7,303 bases of DNA from an uncultured Porphyromonadaceae bacterium (GTDB lineage: Bacteria > Bacteroidota > Bacteroidia > Bacteroidales > Muribaculaceae). Shown one piece after another: positions 1 to 4,875 of this stretch; positions within the stretch are counted from its first letter, which is position 1, and each line of letters begins with the position of its first letter. The notes beneath the pieces were generated by a model. The model saw nothing but the letters and a program-made list of their open reading frames with translations. It ran no database searches and was not told the DNA's origin. Where the stretch lies: NCBI GenBank assembly GCA_905212215.1, contig CAJMDR010000100.1, forward strand, positions 1-7,303, in the 5' to 3' direction. The translations under genes and the position numbers were made by a program.

Positions 1-386
1 CCGTCGAACAGATAAACCTTTATGCCGTTGGCAGAGAAGATGTCAGCGGCAAGTTCCGCGAATTTACGCGAGTTGTGGCGCACGTCATGGCCAATAACCA
101 CGCTAATCTGAGGCTCTTCCCTGAAAGCATCGTTCAGATAGTTTGCCAGGCCTTGGGTAGCTGCACCGACAGTATAAATGTTCATTCTGTTTGTGCCGGC
201 GCCCATGATGCCGCGCAGACCGCCGGTTCCGAACTCCAGGTCTTTATAGAAAGCCTCTATGAGCGGAGTCTTGTCGTCGGCATCGAGCATAGCCTTGACT
301 TCGGCGCGAGTTTCTGCGTCATATTGAGGTGTGAGCCATTGTTCTGCTTTGGCCACCACGGTTTTCATCAGTTCGTCGTTTTTCAT
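1..386 (-). CDS. Phosphohexomutase (phosphoglucomutase/phosphomannomutase), N-terminal part, cut by window edge
   Basis: This is the N-terminal 128 codons of an alpha-D-phosphohexomutase, a cytoplasmic enzyme that interconverts hexose 1- and 6-phosphates for glycogen, nucleotide-sugar and envelope precursor synthesis. Visible hallmarks are EFGTGGLRGIMG at residues 51-62, the N-terminal phosphate-loop region seen in the long PGM2/PgcA-type mutases, and IGHDVRHNSRKFA at 98-110. The phosphoserine loop (TASHNP type), metal site and sugar-binding domains lie beyond the window, so substrate preference cannot be read. The ATG at 386 gives an N-terminus (MKNDELMKTVV...) that suits the family. An in-frame ATG at 452 is preceded by GAGGAGG but would add 22 residues unlike the family. 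The gene lies downstream of L31 on the same strand, separated by a terminator, so it is probably transcribed on its own; no convincing promoter was found. Confidence 0.9.
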   Translation of the reverse strand, partial: MKNDELMKTVVAKAEQWLTPQYDAETRAEVKAMLDADDKTPLIEAFYKDLEFGTGGLRGIMGAGTNRMNIYTVGAATQGLANYLNDAFREEPQISVVIGHDVRHNSRKFAELAADIFSANGIKVYLFD

Positions 387-515
387 AATAGCTTTATAGG
401 CTTTGATTGTGTGTGTTTTCAATTGTCGGTGAAAGTATGGAAAGCAAAACATGCTTCCTCCTCTTAGATTATAACATTCTCACCGTCAAATTGTTAAACC
501 GACAATGTTAAAAGT
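387..515 (-). promoter_or_regulatory. Phosphohexomutase 5' leader with competing inverted repeats
   Basis: This stretch between the L31 terminator and the mutase start has paired elements. ATTGTCGGT (422-430) and ACCGACAAT (498-506) form a perfect 9-bp inverted repeat. The sequence near 481-490 (CACCGTCAA on the plus strand) can also pair, with one mismatch, with the same 422-430 arm, so two pairings exclude each other. Between them, GGAAAGCA and TGCTTCC (439-458) can form a small hairpin with one bulged base, which would enclose the GAGGAGG-preceded ATG at 452. No TAnnTTTG promoter with a proper -33 partner is visible. That this is a regulatory leader is an inference from pairing potential only. 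Confidence 0.3.
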
Positions 516-573
516 TAAAAAGAACGACAGCCAGCCCAAGGGGGAGCCAAAAGCTCCTCTTTGCCGCTGACTG
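516..573 (-). terminator. Intrinsic terminator after L31 gene
   Basis: On the minus strand, 25 nt after the L31 stop codon, CAGUCAGC (573-566) can pair with GCUGGCUG (535-528) with one U-G wobble. Inside, an 11-position arm ending in GGAGC pairs with GCUCC across a UUUUG loop with two A-C mismatches. The stem is followed by UUCUUUUU (524-517), as expected for a rho-independent terminator. It separates L31 from the phosphohexomutase. Confidence 0.75.
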
Positions 574-598
574 CCGTAGTTGCGTTTCCGCCTCTTTT

Positions 599-853
599 TT
601 ACTTCTTGATGCGGTTGCCGTAGCGCGAACGGAACTTGTCTACGCGGCCTGCCGTATCCACAAGCTTCTGCTTGCCGGTAAAGAAGGGGTGCGACGACGA
701 GGTAATCTCAAGCTTTACAAGAGGATACTCTTTGCCGTCTACGGTAATGGTTTCTTTCGAGGCTACTGTTGAACGGGTGATGAAGATCTCGTCGTTCGAC
801 ATGTCCTTGAATACTACCTCGCGATAATTCTGAGGATGGATTTTCTCTTTCAT
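599..853 (-). CDS. rpmE: 50S ribosomal protein L31, type B
   Basis: This 84-residue protein is a complete type B L31, a component of the large ribosomal subunit near the central protuberance that helps bridge the two subunits. Recognition rests on the N-terminus [27 protein letters not shown] at 52-63, and the conserved C-terminal tract [15 protein letters not shown] at 65-79. There is no cysteine, so the zinc-binding CxxC pairs of type A L31 are absent, as expected for the zinc-independent C-minus form. The ATG at 853 is chosen because it gives the canonical MKxxIHP start; an in-frame ATG at 883 would add ten atypical residues. The gene is monocistronic by appearance: its own promoter is at 953-983, a leader of roughly 90-95 nt follows, and a terminator lies downstream. 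Confidence 0.96.
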   Translation of the reverse strand: MKEKIHPQNYREVVFKDMSNDEIFITRSTVASKETITVDGKEYPLVKLEITSSSHPFFTGKQKLVDTAGRVDKFRSRYGNRIKK

Positions 854-891
854 TGCTGAATTCAGTAGTTTAGTTGTGTACATTAATTCCC

Positions 892-926
892 GGAGGGTGG
901 CTGTCCCTCCTCGCTTCGGGTAGCGA
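892..926 (-). promoter_or_regulatory. Two abutting hairpins in the L31 mRNA leader
   Basis: Within the predicted L31 leader, GGAGGG (892-897) and CCCTCC (905-910) form a perfect 6-bp stem with a 7-nt loop. Immediately next to it TCGCT (911-915) and AGCGA (922-926) form a 5-bp stem with a 6-nt loop, leaving no base between the two. On the transcript the first stem begins with GGAGGG, preceded by A, an SD-like element unusual for this phylum. Ribosomal protein genes often carry autoregulatory leaders; whether this is one is inference. It ends about 40 nt before the start codon, so it would not directly hide the initiation site. Confidence 0.4.
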
Positions 927-952
927 ATCCGTCGCGTTTCTTAATGGCGCCG

Positions 953-983
953 CAAAATTAATACTTTTTTCCTTACCGTGCAA
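953..983 (-). promoter_or_regulatory. Bacteroidetes-type promoter of L31 gene
   Basis: On the minus strand TTG (983-981) is followed by 20 nt and then TAATTTTG (960-953), a perfect match to the -7 element TAnnTTTG of the primary sigma factor of Bacteroidetes with an acceptable -33 element. Transcription would start around 946-950, giving a leader of roughly 95 nt. Confidence 0.75.
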
Positions 984-1111
984 CTCTTTGTTCCATAACG
1001 AATTCATCGTACCATTTCAGGCCGATCCTTAGATATTCACATTATAATGCCGATGCCATTATTCTCAATGGCAATATTCCACTGTTGCTCAGACTCATTT
1101 TCCACCCTCCA
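984..1111. other. Divergent intergenic spacer with a 7-bp palindrome
   Basis: This is the non-coding centre of the 322-bp gap between the divergent L31 and glycosidase genes. The one structured element is TGCCATT-N6-AATGGCA at 1054-1073, a perfect 7-bp inverted repeat whose right end lies 38 bp before the glycosidase -33 element, a plausible operator position. An open reading frame starting at 1047 runs through it into the glycosidase, but it begins upstream of the promoter and reads as non-coding before 1176. Nothing else was recognised. Confidence 0.35.
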
Positions 1112-1143
1112 TTTGCACAGCTGCCAAAATTTTGTTAATTTTG
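1112..1143 (+). promoter_or_regulatory. Bacteroidetes-type promoter of the GH63-like glycosidase
   Basis: TTTG (1112-1115) and TAATTTTG (1136-1143) are separated by 20 nt, a full match to the Bacteroidetes -33/-7 consensus. Transcription would begin near 1150, about 25 nt before the ATG at 1176. This placement excludes the longer reading frame that begins at 1047. Confidence 0.8.
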
Positions 1144-1175
1144 TAGTGCAGTTAACCCCGAATTATTCTTGCATC

Positions 1176-2441
1176 ATGAATACTTTCCTTAAATCCCTCA
1201 TCGTTATGACCGTCATAACACCAACCATAGCATTCGCACGCTCCTATTCCACTCCCGAAGCGCTCTATTCGCGTCTGAAAGAGTCATTCACAGGTCTACG
1301 GAAACAAGTGGTACGTCCCGCCGCAGGATTCATCAAGTACCCGTATCTCGTTCCCGCCGGATTCTATTCCCAACTATGGGACTGGGATGCTTTCTTCATG
1401 GCCAACCACTTCATATCGCAAGGTGAGCCGGAATATATGCGGCATTGGGTCACAACATTCGCCAGCGGAATTGACGATGACGGATATGTGGCAGGATGCA
1501 TGACTGACAAAGGTCCGCGAAATGTTTATTCGGGTCGTTTCGCCATGAAGCCGTTCCTCAGCCAGGGTGCCTATCATTATTCAAAAGCTACGGGTGACTG
1601 GGAGTGGCTGAGACCAATATACAACGACCTCAACAAGGTGCTTCAGTATCGCCGTGCAACACAACGCGACTCCGTTTCAGGACTCTATTTCTGGGAGATT
1701 GCCATGCAGAGCGGTGCCGACAACAATCCTGCGCTTAATTATTTCAAAGACGACACTCGGTCGTTCCTTGCCGCCGACGCTTCCGCATTCCAGTATGGCG
1801 AGCTGAAGGCACAGGCTGCCATAGCCCGCAGACTCGGATATGAAACCGATGCCAAGGCACTGACCAAGGAAGCTGATGCTTTGCGCGACAGCCTCAACGC
1901 CATTCTCTGGAATCCGAAAGAGAAGATATACTATAACGTAGACAGGCAGACACGACAGCAATACCGCCGAATAGCATATTCAGCCTTCGTGCCTCTGATG
2001 TATGGCATGGCAAGTCAGGAAAACGGCAAAGCCGCCATTGAACGTTACCTGCTGAATCCCGACCACATGAAGTCGCCTTATGGTCTGCGTTCTCTTTCAA
2101 AGCAAGACCCGGACTATAACAACAAGAACATCATAGTGCCTTTCAGCAACTGGCAAGGTCCTGTATGGGGCATTACGTCCTACATCTATAGCATCGGCTT
2201 GCACCGTTATGGCTTTGATGATGACATACGTTGGCTGGCAGAAGTCGTAGGGAACCTCATGGCAAGAGATATTGACAACTACGGCACTATGCATGAGACG
2301 TACCACGCCGAGACAGGCGAATCCCCACGGTTTTACCTCTGCGAGACCTTTTTCCACACACTCCTTCGTGACATCCACGAGACGTTTCTTCTCCGGGCTG
2401 ACGTCGCCGATGCAGAACATTCTGGAAGGTGTGCTCTATAA
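1176..2441 (+). CDS. Secreted GH63/MGH1-like (alpha/alpha)6-barrel glycosidase, C-terminus probably frameshifted
   Basis: The frame codes for 421 residues beginning with a Sec signal peptide (hydrophobic residues 4-20, likely cut after AFA at 21), so the enzyme should be periplasmic or outward-facing. Clan GH-G features are clear: QLWDWDAFFMANHF at 66-79, SGADNNP at 179-185 where the GH63-type general acid Asp is expected (D182), NWQGPVWGITSYIY at 325-338 (the WxGPVW signature), and MHETYHAETGE at 372-382, where E374 sits like the general base of YgjK-type enzymes. Such enzymes hydrolyse alpha-glucosides or related glycosides; the substrate cannot be named. After residue 382 the frame gives an atypical tail and stops at 2441, while a natural-looking end is found in the +1 frame to 2472. 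The start at 1176 follows the promoter at 1112-1143. The gene stands alone and converges on the acyltransferase operon. Confidence 0.85.
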   Translation: MNTFLKSLIVMTVITPTIAFARSYSTPEALYSRLKESFTGLRKQVVRPAAGFIKYPYLVPAGFYSQLWDWDAFFMANHFISQGEPEYMRHWVTTFASGIDDDGYVAGCMTDKGPRNVYSGRFAMKPFLSQGAYHYSKATGDWEWLRPIYNDLNKVLQYRRATQRDSVSGLYFWEIAMQSGADNNPALNYFKDDTRSFLAADASAFQYGELKAQAAIARRLGYETDAKALTKEADALRDSLNAILWNPKEKIYYNVDRQTRQQYRRIAYSAFVPLMYGMASQENGKAAIERYLLNPDHMKSPYGLRSLSKQDPDYNNKNIIVPFSNWQGPVWGITSYIYSIGLHRYGFDDDIRWLAEVVGNLMARDIDNYGTMHETYHAETGESPRFYLCETFFHTLLRDIHETFLLRADVADAEHSGRCAL

Positions 2442-2472
2442 CCGCTGGATGCTGCTTGACATTGAAGATTAA
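2386..2472 (+). other. Probable out-of-frame C-terminus of the glycosidase
   Basis: In the frame +1 to the glycosidase, codons from 2386 read FFSGLTSPMQNILEG followed by VLYNRWMLLDIED and a TAA at 2470-2472. This resembles the usual end of this enzyme group, where a G-W-N-L-L-x-Q-N-M-L-E-G segment is followed by a WMLLD-type tail. One extra base upstream in the window, or two missing ones, would restore continuity. The shift most likely lies between about 2317 (after HAETGE) and 2386; the run CCCC at 2325-2328 is one candidate site. It could be a true mutation or a sequencing or assembly error. Confidence 0.6.
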
Positions 2473-2493
2473 TAATCTGCTAATCTTAAAGCC

Positions 2494-2565
2494 CTCGCAG
2501 TTATCCCAGTACTCACAGTTCTCATAGAAATCATAGTACTCCCAGTTCTCACATTGCTCCCGACT
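2494..2565. repeat. Array of eight degenerate 9-bp units between convergent genes
   Basis: Consecutive 9-mers from 2494 share a pattern: CTCGCAGTT, ATCCCAGTA, CTCACAGTT, CTCATAGAA, ATCATAGTA, CTCCCAGTT, CTCACATTG, CTCCCGACT. Most fit [CA]TC-N2-AG-N2; the last two are more divergent. On the minus strand each unit reads GA(G/T)-(A/T)(A/T)C-T(G/A)N, so one frame would spell E/D-N/Y/F-W/Y/C triplets. The array covers most of the gap between the glycosidase end and the acyltransferase, and its last two units overlap the acyltransferase 3' end (stop at 2551-2549). No gene is assigned to it. Confidence 0.65.
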
Positions 2566-3613
2566 TTGTTGAGCCAAGCCATTTACTTGCCGGCTTCTCC
2601 ACAAGAGCATGCACAAGCCATGTCGCAATAACGGCCACCGTCAGGCATACTGCAACGCGCATCATCTCGTCGCATGAAAGGCTGAAGTGCTTCAGGGTGA
2701 TGTCTACCGTCCTTATGCACAACTGATGCACCATGTAAAAGCTGAAGCTAAGCTCTCCGGCTTTAACTATCCATCGGCGTGACAACAGAACGCCAAGCAC
2801 TCCTCCATGTCCATTCTTCGTGGCAAAAACAAGAATCAGTATTGCCGACACAGGCCACCACCAACTGGCAAGCCCTATGCTTTCGGGAATGACGGCATAT
2901 AATGCTCCCCAAAATACGAACAACAACCATGCACTCACTTCCAGCAAGGTTGATTTGAAGGTAGATGAAGACATTATACCACCTCCTGTTCTACTCCATA
3001 ATGCATAAAGAGCTATGCCTGCGAGGAAATCGAAAAGCCGTATCAAAGGATTGATATAGATTATTCCCAACCTCCATTGCTGCGGGATAATAATCAATAA
3101 GATAATGTAAATAGAGAGCAATAATGATGCCGTGACTGCAATGGTACTCTTGTTGTGACTGTGCAACCATTGCATCACACCGGGAAAGACGGCATAACAG
3201 AACAGCAGATCGCTGAGGCACCATGAGACCGCATTTCCGGAAAAGAACACACACTGCACAGGCACCCAGCTCTGCAACAGAACCAAGTTAAGCCCCATAG
3301 CTTCCCATCCGCTTCCTGAAAGAATGCCGGGAGCAAGGATAATTGCCGCCACGAAACAGACTAAATGCAAGGGGTATACCCTTATAAGCCTACGACGCAT
3401 ATAACGGTATTTATTAAATGTCTTGTCAACTACCCTGTTGCCGTAGCCATGACACATCACAAATCCGCTGAGAATGATGAAGAACGCCACACCCGCATCT
3501 CCTCCGGCCTTGAACCAACCTACATGATGGAAAAATATAAACAGCGCGAAAATACCGCGCAACGACTGCAACGCCCCGAACTCCTTTTTATGTACAATTC
3601 CCTCTTTATTCAT
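2549..3613 (-). CDS. Membrane acyltransferase, family 3 (AT3/OafA-like)
   Basis: This 354-residue polytopic inner-membrane protein belongs to the acyltransferase-3 family, which moves acetyl or other acyl groups onto envelope glycans, O-antigen, capsule or exported small molecules. Family marks are LRGIFALFIFFHH at 18-30, with the R-x10-H catalytic spacing (R19 to H30) and an adjacent H29; GVAFFIILSGFV at 41-52; and RRRLIRVYPLH at 73-83. NAVSWCLSDLLFCY at 127-140 sits where many members have WSLSxE, with Asp135 in place of Glu. About ten hydrophobic segments follow, ending with a short VEKPASKW cap typical of the family (338-345). There is no fused SGNH domain. The start at 3613 overlaps the RCC1 gene's stop as ATGA, indicating translational coupling and a single transcript. 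The acceptor substrate is unknown. Confidence 0.92.
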   Translation of the reverse strand: MNKEGIVHKKEFGALQSLRGIFALFIFFHHVGWFKAGGDAGVAFFIILSGFVMCHGYGNRVVDKTFNKYRYMRRRLIRVYPLHLVCFVAAIILAPGILSGSGWEAMGLNLVLLQSWVPVQCVFFSGNAVSWCLSDLLFCYAVFPGVMQWLHSHNKSTIAVTASLLLSIYIILLIIIPQQWRLGIIYINPLIRLFDFLAGIALYALWSRTGGGIMSSSTFKSTLLEVSAWLLFVFWGALYAVIPESIGLASWWWPVSAILILVFATKNGHGGVLGVLLSRRWIVKAGELSFSFYMVHQLCIRTVDITLKHFSLSCDEMMRVAVCLTVAVIATWLVHALVEKPASKWLGSTKSGAM

Positions 3614-4647
3614 TTCGGCCCGATTTTACCACAGAACATCAGTTCACCATCTTCTGTCAGGTAAATTGTAATGGTTCCACCGGCAGCAACATCTTTCACC
3701 CTGTCTGCAATTTTAATGGGTTCCCATCTTACCGGATTCATTATACCATCGCCAAGCTGTCCGTTTGCATTGTTGCCCCAACTCCATAATGAACCATCGT
3801 TTTTGATAGCCATGGCATGATGCTCTCCTGCTGACACGTTTCTGACTCCATCCAAAACCTTAGCCGGTAAGCTTTTCTCAAAACATCCGCTGATTCCAAG
3901 TGCACCATCAACATTGCTACCCCAACTCCATAAAGAACCGTCATTCTTCACAGCCAAGGTAAACCCATCGCCAACGGATACCTGCCTGACATCTTCCATA
4001 ACTTTCACAGGAGTGGTCCTGTCTGTTTTTGTTCCGTCGCCGAGCTGTCCGTAATCATTATGTCCCCATCCCCATAAAGAGCCGTCGGATTTGATCGCAA
4101 AAACATGAAACTCACAGGCAGATACCTGCTTCACATCATCCAGTATCTTCTTAGGAACACTACCGGAATTCTGACTCCCAAGCTGACCATATTCATTACA
4201 CCCCCAGCCCCACAAAGTACCGTCATTTTTTAACGCAAGAGTATAGCTGATACCGGTTGCTACCTGACAGACATTATCTAAGACCATTACCGGGCGATTT
4301 CTGTCAATGGTGGTGCCGTCCCCAAGCTGGCCGCAACTATTCCATCCCCACCCCCACAATGTACCGTCATTTTTAATAGCGAATGTATGACTGCTTCCTG
4401 TAGACATGGATTGCACATTATCCAAAATTTTTACTGCGGAACTCCTGTCAGAGTTAGTACCGTCACCAATCTGACTTGTGCCATTGGCACCCCAACCCCA
4501 TAACGAGCCATCATTCTTAAGAACCATTATATGCCAGTATCCGGCCGACACACTCTTATATCCGCCGGTCTGTTGAGCATTGCAAGGCTGTAAACAGCAG
4601 ACGACGCCTAATATCACCAATATAATAATGAGTATTCCTCGTTTCAT
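3610..4647 (-). CDS. Secreted RCC1-repeat beta-propeller protein
   Basis: With the start at 4647 the product has 345 residues: a Sec signal peptide (MKRGILIIILVILGVV..., likely cut near CNA-QQ at 24/25) followed by RCC1-type repeats. The motif K-N/S-D-G-S/T-L-W-G/S-W-G, usually followed by GQLGDGT, recurs at 44, 92, 140, 186, 234 and 282, about 48 residues apart, with a degenerate seventh copy at TEDGELMFCG (331-340). Seven blades match a closed RCC1 propeller. Bacterial RCC1 proteins are generally protein- or ligand-binding scaffolds; nothing suggests exchange-factor activity here. In-frame ATGs at 4668 and 4656 are less likely because a -7 promoter box at 4673-4680 would place the transcript start near 4669 and because the 4647 start gives a cleaner signal peptide. 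The stop overlaps the acyltransferase start, so both proteins are probably made together. Confidence 0.9.
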   Translation of the reverse strand: MKRGILIIILVILGVVCCLQPCNAQQTGGYKSVSAGYWHIMVLKNDGSLWGWGANGTSQIGDGTNSDRSSAVKILDNVQSMSTGSSHTFAIKNDGTLWGWGWNSCGQLGDGTTIDRNRPVMVLDNVCQVATGISYTLALKNDGTLWGWGCNEYGQLGSQNSGSVPKKILDDVKQVSACEFHVFAIKSDGSLWGWGHNDYGQLGDGTKTDRTTPVKVMEDVRQVSVGDGFTLAVKNDGSLWSWGSNVDGALGISGCFEKSLPAKVLDGVRNVSAGEHHAMAIKNDGSLWSWGNNANGQLGDGIMNPVRWEPIKIADRVKDVAAGGTITIYLTEDGELMFCGKIGPK

Positions 4648-4672
4648 GTCTAACATGTTGGTTAACACCCTA

Positions 4673-4680
4673 CAAAGGTA
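4673..4680 (-). promoter_or_regulatory. Candidate -7 element of RCC1/acyltransferase operon
   Basis: The minus strand reads TACCTTTG, a perfect TAnnTTTG box, about 25 nt before the ATG at 4647. No TTG or TTTG occurs at the expected distance upstream, so the promoter may be weak or activator-dependent. Confidence 0.4.
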
Positions 4681-4736
4681 AACAAAATCCCTGACTTCCT
4701 CTCATACTATCACCATAAGCATCAGGCACACCAACT

Positions 4737-4762
4737 AATTAATAGCCATTTGGCCATTAATT
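4737..4762. repeat. 26-bp near-palindrome between divergent promoters
   Basis: AATTAATAGCC (4737-4747) and GGCCATTAATT (4752-4762) are inverted repeats with one mismatch around a 4-nt ATTT spacer; the symmetry extends outward as CT...AG with one bulged T. It lies about 57 bp upstream of the RCC1 -7 box and 50 bp upstream of the protease -33 box, a good place for a regulator serving either or both operons. Function is inferred. Confidence 0.4.
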
Positions 4763-4811
4763 TAGTTTGAATATTAACAAAATTCAGTTAACTTTTTTTA
4801 ACATTAAATAT

Positions 4812-4843
4812 TTTGCTATAATTTATAAAAACCATTAAATTTG
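4812..4843 (+). promoter_or_regulatory. Bacteroidetes-type promoter of the C10 protease operon
   Basis: TTTG (4812-4815), 20 nt, then TAAATTTG (4836-4843) match the -33/-7 consensus fully, with the same N20 spacing as the other two strong promoters here. Transcription should start near 4850, leaving about 25 nt of AU-rich, SD-less leader before the ATG at 4876. Confidence 0.8.
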
Positions 4844-4875
4844 CATTTATATTATTAATCAACATTTAAGTTCAA

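Noticed and set aside
75..467. 130-codon plus-strand open frame opposite the phosphohexomutase
   Set aside because: It is antisense to a clearly conserved coding region and has no family features or promoter; treated as a shadow.
466..490. TTGACG and TATAAT-like sequences on the minus strand upstream of the phosphohexomutase, as a sigma-70 promoter
   Set aside because: They are only about 10 bp apart and the E. coli-type consensus does not apply to Bacteroidetes primary promoters.
1047..1175. N-terminal 43-codon extension of the glycosidase
   Set aside because: The promoter at 1112-1143 lies inside it, and the ATG at 1176 gives a proper signal peptide directly.
2465..2487. AAGATTA-N9-TAATCTT inverted repeat after the glycosidase, as a terminator
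   Set aside because: The 7-bp stem is AT-rich and weak with a 9-nt loop and no U-tract on either side; not enough for a terminator call.
2287..2628. 113-codon minus-strand frame spanning the 9-bp array, reading acidic/aromatic triplets
   Set aside because: It overlaps the glycosidase and the acyltransferase in other frames, has no start context, and only the repeat makes it look distinctive.
3610..4647. Repeated DNA in the RCC1 gene as a tandem-repeat or mobile element
   Set aside because: The approximately 144-bp periodicity is explained by the protein's propeller blades, and the copies are diverged at DNA level.
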